From positions 72,477,191 to 72,541,190 of the forward strand of contig NC_089231.1 in the NCBI RefSeq assembly GCF_963924675.1: a stretch of DNA of 64,000 nucleotides, given 5' to 3'. This document shows, piece after piece, positions 14,801-28,168 of this stretch. The DNA comes from Phocoena phocoena. Lineage: Eukaryota > Chordata > Mammalia > Artiodactyla > Phocoenidae. Below the pieces are notes generated by a model. That model saw only the letters and a program-made list of their open reading frames with translations, made no database searches and had not been told where the DNA came from. Both the position numbers and the translations under genes were made by a program. The stretch's first letter is position 1, and each line of letters starts with the position of its first letter.

Positions 14801-17800
14801 GGCAGGGGATCAAGCGGTACAAACTACCACGCTATGCAATAAGCTGCAAAGATATACAGTACGACACAGGGAACATAGCCAATAGTTTTTAAAACTATAA
14901 ATGGAGTACAACCTTTAAAAATTGTGAATCACTATATTGTAACCTGTAACTTATATTATACATCAACTATACTTCAATAAAAAAATAAAGGGCTTCCCTG
15001 GTGGAGCAGTGGTTGGGAGTCCGCCTGCCGATGCAGGGGACACGGGTTCGTGCCCCGGTCCAGGAAGATCCCACATGCCGCAGAGCGGCTGGGCCCGTGA
15101 GCCATGGCCGCTGAGACTGCGCGTCCGGAGCCTGTGCTCCACAACGGGAGAGGCCACACAGTGAGAGGCCCGCGTACCAGAAAAAATAAAAAATAAAAAA
15201 ATAAATTAAAAAGATGCCCTATTACTCAAATAAAACATGTAACCTGGGAAAATAGTTCTCAAGCTTCAATCAATTATCAGACACCTCTAACTAAGCATTA
15301 CAACCTCTGGAAAAAACAAAAGACTCACTGCATAAATGCAGTTACAGTCAGGTCCTCTTGGCAACCAAGTGTTTCAAACAACACAACTAAGTTCTCCTCA
15401 TCACTGGAGTCCTGAGAGCCAAGGCTACGATCTCCGTCTCTGGACGCCCCTCAGATGTGCACTCAGTAAATATAAAACCGATAAGAAACATCTTTGCTGT
15501 GTGTCATACTGGGCGTGTCATACATATTAACCTAATCCTCAGCATCCACCTAGGGGGAAACTGAAGCTCAGAGACATCAAGTTGCTTGTCCAAATTCACG
15601 TGGCCAAAAAGCGGAAAAGGCAGGAGAAGACACCAGGAGTCTCACCTGTAAGCATCGAACCTCTGCCGAATTGACACCATGGGGAAACAGAGAGTGAAGA
15701 AAGTAAGTCTGCTTCTCTTCCCCAACAATTCAGGCCGAAAACCATCTGGTGGGCAGAGCAAGGCAGGCCTCTGGGTTAGGGAAAGGGTGTGGTGAGCAGC
15801 GGAGAGGTGGCTGCAGGTAGGGGGGTTGATCAAACAAGTAAACACTTTAGGGACAATGGGAGCCAGGTTCCTCACTATCAGAAAAGGGATTACAGGGGCT
15901 TCCCTGGTGGCGCAGTGGTTAAGAATCTGCCTGCCAATGCAGGGGACACGGGTTCGAGCCCTGGTCCGGGAAGATCCCACATGCCGCGGAGCAACAACGC
16001 CCGTGCGCCACAACTACTGAGCCTGCACTCTAGAGCCCGCGAGCCACAACTACTGAAGCCCGTGCGCCTAGAGCCCGTGCTCCACAACAAGAGAAGCCAT
16101 CGCAATGAGAAGCCCATGCACCACAACAAAGAGTAGCCCCTGCTCGCCGCAGCTAGAGAAAGCCCATGTGCAGCAACAAAGACCCAATGCAGCCAAAAAT
16201 AAAAATAAATAAAACAAATAAATTTATTTAAAAAAAAAAAGAAAGAAAAGGGATTACAAATATGGAGAGAGAAAAAACTAGAATGAACCCAGAGATGTTG
16301 GATCAGAATTGAAGGTATTAGCTTGAATTCATGGTTTTCGATATATTTAAATAGAGAAAAAAATACAGATGCAAACGTGTGTGTGCACGTGTGTGCTTCC
16401 GTGTGCACGTACCTCCACATATCCCCTAATTCTGCCCACTGAAGGGGCCTGTGGAGAGCAATGCCCCCGACAGTAATAATAAGTACACTTACCTCAGCTT
16501 CTTTGTTTTTGTTTTCCAGATTAATTTGGTATAATTTTATTTCTTCAAAAGAAAAGTCCTTAATTAATATTGTTTGTTTTTAGAGAGTAGAAAGAGCTTC
16601 AAGGAATCTTTATATAGAGTACATGAAAAAAAATGTAATATTTTCTGCTTTTTTAACTTAGTGGACATTTAGTTCTCAGATATGCCCATGGATCAACTAA
16701 AACCCAAATAAATGGAACGTGACAACCTGTATCTACCACTTTCCATGTTCTGCATTCCACTGTCAGATTTCTAGGTCCAGCCCCAGCTCCTAATCTCATC
16801 CATCAATTATCCCTTCCAATTATTATTCACAGGGGTTAAAATGCTTCATAAATTCTTTATTAAAAATTTTTTTTGTTGAAGTATAATTGACCTAACACCA
16901 CTGTTAGTTCCAGGTGTACAAGACAGTGATTCACAAAATAATCACCACCTGCCTCAGTTTTGAAATTCCATTCTCTACTAAAAGGAACTAGGTAGGGCTC
17001 CCTGGAGAAATGAGGGATTCCAGAGATGGGGGATGGAAAGTACAAGATGAGGTCTGCCATCTGGCGTCAGAAAATAAGGCAGTGCTTCAAGGGAGATGTG
17101 GATACGTCAAGGGACAGGGAAGCCAGCTTGAATGAGACCTCACAGGCTAAATCGGGGACAATTTGAAACTTGAAGTCAAGAACACAATTAACAGACTATG
17201 AACCGATGCATGAAACAGACAAACAGGAGTCCACACAGATATAAATAAATGGAAAAGTTGAGGGGGCATCGGGTACTGACCTAATTTCAAAGTATTCCCC
17301 CCGCAAGAAACACTTCTTGATAAAGGGGGAAAAGAATACCTGTGCAGTAAAGAAGCCAGGCAAAGCCACTTGAGGACCACGGTGAACATCACCGGTGATG
17401 AGACACATTTGCACGACCCGAATCTAATTTTGAGGGAACATCAGTCAAACCCAAACTGAGGGACATTCTACAAACTGCCAGGCCTCTCCCTTCAAAGTGT
17501 CCAGGTCACGAGAGTCAAAGGAAGACTAAGGAATGCCCCAGACTGAAGGAGAGTCAGGAGACAGGACCACTACATGCAGCAGGCGATCCTGACCTGGATC
17601 CTTTACAAAAGACACCGTTGGGACAAATGGTGGACCCTGAATGGGGTCTGAGGATTAGAAAAATGTTATTTGTACTATATTTGCAACTTTTATGTACGTT
17701 TACGTTTTTGTTTCTGAATTTTGTAAATTACTTTAAAAAGTTTTTTTTAATTCCACTTAACTGGATTTTGGCAAACACACTCCTTTTAATTCTTCTCTAT

Positions 17801-20800
17801 TGGCCAGTGATTAAAAACTTAAGACCCTCTCACTGGTCATCATCACTGGCAGACGCCCTGACTTCCTGCTTCCCTCTTGGATGCTCTGACCCGCAGCACC
17901 TGAGATCTCTCCCTGCCTCAGGACCATTTCCCCTCTGTGTTTCCATAACAGCAGCAGCCTCGCTTCATGCCTAAGGCAGTGGAGGATGATGGGAAGCTCC
18001 CCTCTCTGGGTTCCTCTTGGTCTATGGCTGTCCAGATTTCGAGAGCCTCGCACACACATGGCCCTGGCCCACGTAAGACCTAATTTTAGCGTTTTCCTGC
18101 TCTGAGACCACACTTTCAGAAAAGTGGGGGGCCAACCTGCCCGGGTGAGCCTCCCATTGTGACAGGCACGCGAAGTCAGGACGCTGCAGACCTGCAGGAT
18201 GTGACTCAGCATCCTGTTTTCAACGGTTGGGGTGGCCAGCAGATTTGGCACCAAGCGCTGCAGCTGACCTCACCTCTCAAGACAACAAATACCCAGGTTA
18301 ATTGGTGGGATGGGCCCGTGGCATCAGCTCTCCCTGTGGGCCTCAGGGCCAAACCTAAGACAACCTGCCTGTCTGCCCATCTCACTGGGTCTCCTCACGA
18401 ATACCCATCCGCAGGTATCTACCAGGAACAGTTCTTCAGAGAAACTGACCTGGCGGTATTTTAAGGACACCATGAGTCAAGCAACTGATCTTGTTTCTCT
18501 CTTTGCTTTGACTCCCAGGAAGCTCAAAGTCAGATGTGTAGCCAAACTCTGGTAACTATACCAACATTATGCCTTGAATCCCACATACAAACCTTCTCCT
18601 CACTTTGCTTTATTTTCCCCTATGTTTTCACCATGTTCCACTTTTCCAATTCTAAATCATACTGTTCCCTTTGAATGTTATAAGCTGTTTCAAATCGCTT
18701 TTGGGCAGAGCTATGGTAGACACAGCACACATGTTACCTTTGGAGGGTAAGGACTCTTTTTTTATTTAACATGGAATCCCCAGCATTCAGCACAGAACCC
18801 AATACACATATAGGCACCAAACATGCTGGGTTGGCCAAAAAGTTCGTTCAGATTTTTCCGTAACAGCTTATGGAAAACCCGAACGAACTTTTTGGCCAAC
18901 CCAATACACTGGCTGGATTGATAAGGCAAATATAACTCTAAATAAAAACTGCTGGGCTTCCCTGGTGGCACAGTTGTTGAGAGTCCGCCTGCTGATGCAG
19001 GGGACACGGGTTCGTGCCCCGGTCCGGGAAGATCCCACGTGCCGCGGAGCGGCTGGGCCCGTGAGCCATGGCCGCTGAGCCTGCGCTCCACAACGGGAGA
19101 GGCCACAACAGTGAGAGGCCCGCGTACCGCGAAAAAAAAAAAAAAAAACTGCCTCCGTTACAAGGTTGCTTCATAAGCGACACATCTCCATCTCCCTCCC
19201 ACTCCGTGTGGCGGGGCCTGCACAGGGCGCCCGGGCTTGGGGAGCGGGCTCCTGAGAAAGCCCCCTTGCCGTATGGCTCAGCGGCCTCCTCCCCAGAAGC
19301 GAACAGCCCCTCCCAACTACCAGCTGCTTCAGACAAGACACGGAACAGCAGGCTTGGACATCTGGGAAGAAGGGACAAGCAATTTCCAGAGGCGGCAGCG
19401 GGCCCGGCTCTCTCCGAAGCACGCCAACAGTCCCCTCCCTCGTGGGTCCCGATCTGGGGACTCATGCCTTGAGAACTCTCGACAAGACAAGCGTGTGGGA
19501 ATCACTTCTGCCAGCGCGGGGAGGCCCCCCGCAGGGAGGGCACCAGACATTTCCTAAGGCGGGGCCTCTGAGGCCTTCTTTGAAACAAAGTCTTTTTAAA
19601 AATAGCTTCAAAAGTAGCCATTCAAGGAGAAAAAAAATTTTTTTTAACCTGTACAAATAAATAAATAAAGGCAGACAAGACACGATGCTTCGCCTGGTAC
19701 CAGGCTCAGTGTAACTTGGAGGGAAACAGGTCAGGCGTTGGCTGTTTTTTCCCTTGGGTTCCACTCAGTTGACCTTTTGGTCTTTGGTCTGGGGGAGAAC
19801 ACAGTCAGGAAGGCGGCAGAAGGGACTCTCGCTTCCCACCATCTATGAAAATACCGGTGCCCTGTGGCTAGCAAGGACCAGACACTACACACTGTACAAG
19901 ACGCCCTCCCAGCCTCATACAAGCCCCCTGAACCGAGGAGGACCCTTCCTGTTTCGGGGAGGGCAGGGGGCTGGCCCGAGGTCACAGTCACACAGGCGGT
20001 CAGGGGGTGGGTACACACACGACCCAGCAGCCCCACCGCATCGAGGCACAGCCAACGGCACAATTCCGTAATTTACACGGCAGTCTGGGCATTGCTGATC
20101 CTCTCCCCGCACGGCGGGGCAGGACGGCCGGGGGGTGCTCTCATCAGCACATTGCCTCTGCCGCAGGAGTGGGGACCATCGCCAGGGCTTTCCACACCCC
20201 AGAGTGGGAGCCCTGTGGGCCAGACGCGTGGTCTTGCCCCCAGCCCCCAGCCCCATCACTCAGCACGCCCTGCAAGTGGCTACTCCAGACTTCGATTAAT
20301 CCTCTTTGATGAATCCTGTCTTCTTCCTGCAGCCTTCCTCAAAACAGAAAGACTCCCGTGGATATCCTCCTAGTCTTAGGAATTTCCCACTACACTGTCC
20401 AGATCCAGGGTATCTGACCACAGCACAACATACGCCAAGGATGAACTCTAAAGGCGGGAGTCCCTTCTGTTCAGACGGCCGCCGCCATGCGTGTGGCCCT
20501 GCTCCGGGGTGAAGCGCGCCTGGCTTGATGCTCACTGAGGGGGAAGTGGGTCCGAACAGAGGGTCCACTTCCTCTCAGCAGCCACACCAGTTCTCTCCAT
20601 CTCAGCGTGACTTGGCGAGATGCCCCACACAGGGCTTACCTTGCTCTCAGCCTAAGAAGAAAGGAGAAACTCTGGACGGCCTGTTAGAAAGCTACCGAGA
20701 ATGTTTAGAAGTGTTAACAAGGTAACACAGAACTAGACTGGTGGGTGTGAGTGAGGACTTGCCTTCTTGCATTTGGAAGCCATAATCTAATCTCATCTCT

Positions 20801-23800
20801 TCACTTTACAAAGGAGGCAGTGGGGGCCCAGAGACCTTTAGTGACTGGCCTAAAGTTGCACAGCAGATGACACATTGTAGGACAGAACCGAGGTTTTCTG
20901 ACTCCCACTCACAGCTTTGCTCCATTTACCACGAGGGTGATCGGGTACCACGATCACCCAGGAAGAAAGAGCTCGCATTCTTGGTGTGCACACAGGCACC
21001 CCTGGTGTGCAAACACGCTCCCCTGGTGTGTACACATGCTCCCCTGGTGTGCAAACACGCTCCCCTGGTGTGCTAAGTGCACAGGAAGAATGAGACCAGG
21101 GCTTCCAGGCATTCTTTTTTTTTTGCGGTACGCGGGTCTCTCAGTGTTGTGGCCTCTCCCGTTGCAGAGCACAGGCTCCGACACGCAGGCTCAGTGGCCA
21201 TGGCTCACGGGCCCAGCCGCTCCACGGCATGTGGGAATCTTCCCGGACCGGGGCACGAACCCGTGTCCCCTGCATCGGCCGGCAGACTCTCAACCACTGC
21301 GTCACCAGGGGAGCCCCCAGGCTTCTTTTGAAGTCTAAGCACTGGTATTTCAAAAGTTTAATGAAACCTACTAGACTCTGAGCAAAATCCATTTTAAGTT
21401 AACCTTAATAACTTTAATTACGTTCAACAGAATCAAATTAACTCTTCACCTCTGTTCTCACGTGTCCCCATTCTAGGATGAGTTTTCTAACGATAACAAA
21501 ATCTATTTGACACATGCTGAAGGCGAATTCTGATTTTAACATCAAACGTTCCAACCAACTGCCAGGAAGAATACCGGAGTTAAACCGAAAGGACGGGCAG
21601 AATGGTACAACGGCCCCAGGACGTCACACGTGTGCACCCCAGTGTTTCAGGTTGGGAGTCGACGGGAGGTAGCTGCCTCTAAAGCCACGCGGGTGGGGAC
21701 AGGACGGGATGAGCTGAACACAAACCTGCAGGTGCCCTGTGGGGACAGGAGCAGCAAGGAAGGGACACAGGCTTCTGAGTCACAGCGACCTGCATCTAAA
21801 CCCTGGCTCCGGCCCCTGGGAACTGCAGTTTCCTACAATGAGGCAGGCACCTTGTGGGGGTGACAGAAACGAGACAAGCTGCATCCAGCTCCCAGCCCAG
21901 TGCCTGCACCTACAGGCCCCCGCTGAACGGGAGCCACGAGGAGCACCCCTCACCCTCCCCTGCTACCCGTCCAGGCGACTGCATGGGAAGGGGCATCGAC
22001 TACAAGTCTCACTCTAGGTCAAGGTCAGGGAGCTCACAGGACAGGGCACACGGCTCACGGTGGGGCCCCTGGGATTCAGGCCAGAAGGGAGGAGGGCAAA
22101 GCCACGGGAGGCGGGCTTGCGGAGATGGCTCTCGAATTTTGGGGCTCAGAGCACAGGCTTTGGAGTCAGAGACTCGGAGCATGAGGGTCCTGGCTCCATC
22201 ACCTCCTACTAACTGAAGTTAGGCCAGCTACCTCCCTGAGGCTTTGTCTTCTCATCCAGAGAATGGGAACAGAAGTGGTGCTTTCCTTACACAGACTAAA
22301 TAAAACAACGCCCATGAGGCAACTCACAGAGCACAGCACGTTTGAAGGGCTCACTTCCACAGCCTCCGTCCCTGGCTGACTTTTCCTCCTCAGCACCTGC
22401 TAACACACTTAATGTACCTGTTCATCTTACCTACTGTCTTGTCTCCCCCAACAGAAAGTCAGCCACAAGGGCAGGGATTTCTGTGCTCTGTTCACTGCTA
22501 TATTCTCAGCTCCTAGGACAGTGCTTGGCACACAGTAAGTGCTCAGTAAGGATTTGGTGAATGAATGGCTTGTAAGCAGATTAGGACGGGGCTGCTGAGA
22601 CTGCGCTAACAGCACCTGTATTGCCAAACTGCAGGGGGAAATCGCAGGAAAAATTTCTCTGTCCTTTGCTTCCTGTGTGTTGTCCAAGACCACTCTGAGT
22701 TCCTCACCATGAGATAGAACTTGGAAAATTCAATTTACAAGACCTCGATGGCCCATCCAGTGCACACCAGGCACCAGGAGAGGTGATGGGAGAGGTGGGG
22801 AAGGCTCTGTCCTTAGGGTGGGCTCATGGTCAAGTGGGCAGGCGCCCTGGGCAGTGGCTCAAGGCCTCGTGCTCAGAAGGGCTCCGAGCTTGGTTAATGC
22901 TCTGCTGTTGCCACCTTGAAATTCTTCATCACTTTTTAAAAAGTGGATCTACAATTTTCATTTTGCACTGGGCTCCACAAATTATACAGCTGATCCTCCT
23001 AGCAGAGAACATTTATGTACTTCGGTAAATACTACACAACAAGTCCCAAGTCTCAAGGAAATACTAAGGAGAGATAAACGCCTGTGGGGAAAAAAAGGAA
23101 GAGTCAGAAGTGACCAGAGGAAGCGACCTGAAGGAGGCAGAGGCGGGGCATTTGTCGGAACGTCTATGATGCCACAGGTTATTCTGCCCATTGGAAAATG
23201 AGGCCTGCCCAGGTCATATGACAGCCAGGTGAGGTGACAGATGACAGAGGTGGAAGCCAAACCCAGGCCTGTCCCTCCCCAAGGCCAAAGCTCATGGAAA
23301 AAATGTCTAAGGGTCACTGGAGGTGTTACTGCAGAGGTCAGTATGCAACATGGGGCAAACAAGAGATGCCAAGCCTCCAGGTGTGAAGGAGCGTACAGGT
23401 GCTGAGTGGAGAAAATGACTGTCGCTGGCATGTGGTCGACTCCTGCCGGCTCCCTGGGGCTCCTGGCCTCTTCCCACCAGCCAGTGATGCCTTTATATAA
23501 GTGATGCCTTTACACCCTGCCACATCTGTAACACTGTACAGAAACCTACTCGGTTACGTGTCTTGTTTTCTCTACATTAGACTGGGGCATCTCAAGAACT
23601 CCCACGGACTGAGACTGGTAGGCAGATTCTGAGGTTGCCCAGGACCCCAGGCCTTGGGGCAGGCACCCTGGATGAGCCCCCTATGCTGAGTGTGCTGGGA
23701 CCAGGGAACAGGATGGGAGAGCTGCTCCCTTCGTTAGGTTATACCCTATGGCAAAGGTGATGGGATGGTCCCTCTCCTGATGGCATTCCCTGATGGCATC

Positions 23801-26800
23801 AGATTCTCCGGTCGGTCCTGAAGCAAGCCACCAACCGTGGAGTCTACAGCTGCAAGAGAACGCATTCTGCCAAGAACCAGTGTGAGCCTGGAAGAGGACC
23901 CAAGCCACAGATGAGATCCCGGCCCTGGCTAACACCTTGACTGCAGCCACGTGGACACAGCTCAACCCAGCAGAGGACACAGCTCAACCACGTCCGGGTT
24001 CCTGGCCCACAGGAGCTGTGAGGAAATAACCGTGTGTCGTTCTGGACCACTGAGTTTGGAGTAGCTTGTTACACAGCAGTAGACAGCTGATACAGTGGCC
24101 TGCTGCACAGAGCCTGGATGCCGCAAATGCTCGACACCTCTTGCCGGGACTTAAAGGGACAGACTCTCAACAGTCACAGTCAAGTCTTGACGGCTAAGAA
24201 ACCGTCAAGAAAGGCAGAGAGAAACCTCAAAGGGTGGACAGGCCTCGAAGAAGAGGTCGTGAATAAAGATTGGGAAGTGTGATCTGAAGAGCAAGGACAC
24301 ACCAACCACCACCCCTTCCTAACGCTGTCGGAGAGGGAGAAAAGCTAATATGGAGAGCGGGGTCCTCTGGGGATTTCCAGGTCAAGACCGGAAGAAGGAG
24401 AGGGTAGAGGGAAAGGCAGAGTTGTAAGGGAGTTCACAGTTTACCACTGAAACCAGATAAAACAGAGAAGACAAAGTCCTGCTGCTTTGGCCCAAACGTT
24501 TGCTTGGGCAAGTAAGAAAATAAATTAAAAGAACGCTAATGATCATTTTCACGTGCTTGACTTGAAATACTGGATGAAAAACCCCCCCAAAAAAACAAAA
24601 CCGCAGGGCTTCCCCTGTGGCGCAGTGGTTGAGAGTCCGCCTGCCGATGCAGGGGACACGGGTTTGTGCCTGGTCCGGGAAGATCCCACATGCCGCGGAG
24701 CAGCTGGGCCCGTGAGCCATGGCCGCTGAGCCTGTGCGTCCGGAGCCTGTGCTCCACAACGGGAGAGGCCACAACAGTGAGGGGCCCGCGTACCGAAAAA
24801 ACAACAAAAAACAAAAAAAAACAGCAAAACACTCACTCCTGATCCACACTCTGGAAAGAACACAACCATATTCCCTCCCCAGGGCCCCGCCTGGCACACA
24901 ACCACTTACGCCTCATGCCAGACAGAGGCGACTCCCAGGATGGTGAGGGAGCCAGGAGCTGCTGCCAGCAGGCCATAAGCTCACCAGTTCCCACAGTCTG
25001 AACAGCACAGCTTCCCAAAGGGGATCGCTGGAGGCCGGCGGCCATCTGCACACGCAGAGAGCAGGACAGAGGGAGCGAGAGCTGGGTCTACAGCTCTGCG
25101 TCACTCAGCTTCCCTCTGGACGGGCGGTAAGCAGGTCTCGAGATGTCCGCCAGAAGGTCTTCGGAGAAACCATCCGGATGACAATAAAGATTCTGCAGAA
25201 GGTGCGTTCCTGTTTACATCTTACAGGGATGTCACTGGGTAAAGGACGCAGGCTGGTCCAAGTCACAGGACAGCCATGGGGGTGGCCCTCTCAGCCCCAC
25301 ACAGTGGACGCGGCACCTGCTGGGGGTCAGAGCCTCTACTTCTGGGCTGTGAACCTAACACTGATAGGAACACCATCCTCTGAAGACCAAACGTAGCCAC
25401 TGTCCTCCACGCCCATTGTGGACCTGGCTCTGTGCAAGGAGCCCCACACAAAGTATTCGCCAACCCTGAAAGGTCATAGCTATATCCATTTTACAGATGG
25501 AAGAACGGAGACCCACAGAGGCACAGTGACTCCCAGATGCATGCTGGCACCTCTACTAGTGCAGAAGCCAGGCTCCGAGGCTAGATCTGCCTGACTCCAA
25601 AGCCCACGTCTTTCCTCGACACATCTTTCTCACACGTGAATGCAATTCGCTGCAGAATCAAAACAAAGTTAATATGTTTAAAACTGCTGAAGTGCTATGT
25701 GCAGGCAGAGAACTAAGACCCTGTCACTAAGATGTCACCAGCAGTTAGGGACGAGACAAAAACACAGGTACCTGCCAGGGAAGGCAGGTATGGTACCCAG
25801 CACAGAGAGAAATCAAGAGCCACCTGCCAAGGAGAGGGAAGCCACAGAGGTTTGGGATGGGAGCATGCTGAGCTGGCCATGAGGACTGTGGCCAACTGGA
25901 AAGGGAACTGGCTTAGAGAAAGAGCCTGGTCAGGGAGCAGGGGTAGGACTGAAGAATGGCACATTCATTTGACGAAAGGCCAGTGACGAGGGTGAAGGAG
26001 GAAAAAAGCGTGGCGACCAGGAGGAAGAAGCACGGGCACTTCCAGACTGGCGTCCCTCTGACAGTGGGGACGATAAACTGACGCAGAGCGATGGGTTGAT
26101 GGGTGGCCCCTCAGTGGATCAGGGGAGGTTCAAGGACCTGACTGATGGTGCCACCAGGGGGGTACAGGGGAGGAAAAGGGCAGGTGAGACAGAAGATCCA
26201 ACCCACGGATTCAGCAATTTACTGGCTACACGTGGGTCTAAGATCACTTCTTGGAGGACCCGAAAGATGAAACTGTCAATTAAGGGTAGACAAAGGGGCA
26301 GAGAGAGAGGCATATCCTGCGGCCTCCCCAGCGCCCTTCAGAAACCAAACCAGGCCAGATTACCTTCAGGATGAATGTGAAGCAAAGAGAAATCTCCTCT
26401 CCCCAACCCTCCTCCCCAAGACAAGCAACCAATGAGGGACCATTCCACACATTTTTTTTTCTCCAGGAGAAGCTTAGAGAGCACAGGCCTGAAAATGCAA
26501 ATCCACATGCAGATGCCAATGAGTTTCAGTCAAAGCTTACACCAGGACAGCAGGACTTCTCTTGTTTGGTTCGGAGGGTTAGAAACCAGGACGGTGTCCA
26601 CTGCCTAAAACGGCGCGTGGACATCAAGGTGAAGGAAGAGGGGAGGAAAGGGGAGCCTGTGAGGATGGGCTCAGAGACCAGGTTCCCCCCCCGCAGCCCA
26701 GGTCTCCCAGAGCTCACGATGGCACTGGGGACCCACTGAGAGCAGCACAGAGGGACTCACGGTGGTCACCAGGGCGATCTGACTTCCTAGGAGGCACCAT

Positions 26801-28119
26801 CACAAGTCAGCAGGGCTCTTGGGTTCTCGCCCTGCTGTGGCCTCTACCCACCTGGGCGAGCTCAGCAAGTTCCCACGCCTGTACGTGCAACACACCTGCT
26901 CGACTGAACCACGAAACTGGTCCCCGGAAAGGTGGTGTCCTATGACAAACTCAGGTGTTGCGGGCAACGGAGGCCCCACTTCGAAGGCAACCTTGGGCCT
27001 CGGATTCCTCACCTGCGACCTGGGGGGAATACCCCACCTCCCGGGGTCATTGTGAGGGTTAAATTTGGCAATGCAGAGAGCTGCCATCACTTCCCTTTGT
27101 ACGGTCCTCTCCAGCTCCAAGCTGTGCAGAGAAAGGGGCCTTTTATTGGCCAGCAGCACATACACATTTTCCTACCACTGCTATTTGTAACTTCTTTATT
27201 AATGGAAACAATTCAAAACACTGTGCTGTCAGTTCAGGAAGGGCAATTAAAAAACGGAAGACCATCTAAGTGAGAGGCTTAAATGCCATCTCTGGGGCAA
27301 GAGGCCTGGAAGAAAAGGATCGGCTTGAGGGGGAGAAGAGTCCAAGTCCATGTAAGGGCTGGTGAGGAGCTGGGGGTGCGGGGATGGGGCCCCACGAGGC
27401 GGGCAGCAGGCCCTCCGCCCCGCTCTCCCTCCCCCACAGTCTCCAGAGCAGACTCCACTCCTCCCCTCCCCCCTCCCCCACTTGGGAATCCAGCTGATTC
27501 CAGCCTTCGAGACTCTCAGCAACCCACACCCCCAGTCTGAAGAGCAAACGTGTCACTGCCGCTGTTCCTTCCTCCAGCATAACGTGAAAACAAGGACCCA
27601 CAATTGTAATAAGACAACTATTTCTCTACACATATGAGCTTTAGAAAAAATGGTGCCTCCCTTCCCTCAAACACACAGAAAACTTCAAAGACAGGCGAGG
27701 CAGAGCTCTACCACTTCCGCGGGTGAGTTGAACCAGGATAGCCTGCTCTCGGTAATGAACGGCTGACCCCAGTTTCTGAACACATATTTCCTTTTCCAAT
27801 TAATTTTCCTCCTCCTCCCAAGATGAAACAGACATCAAAAAAAAAAAATCCTTTAAATTCTGTTTAATTCTTTTTTTTTAATCTAGATGTTTACTTTTTT
27901 ACACTCTAAGAGCCAGAGTTTAAGACTAGTTCTTCGGTGCAGAAGAATACATTATATAATGAAGCGCTAAATCTTCTGTAAACCAACAAAACACCCAATT
28001 TTTGGCAAAGAAAAACAAACGTGCTTTTGGCGTCTACTCATGAATACAGCAACCGAGGGCTACAAGCTTGAGAAGCTTCTCAAATGAGTTTACGTAAAGA
28101 TTTCTCACTGGCACACACG

Positions 28120-28168
<49 letters not shown>

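Noticed and set aside
20980..21072. CRISPR-like array of regularly spaced repeats
   Set aside because: The unit is a head-to-tail 21-bp minisatellite without unique spacers, in an intron of a mammalian gene.
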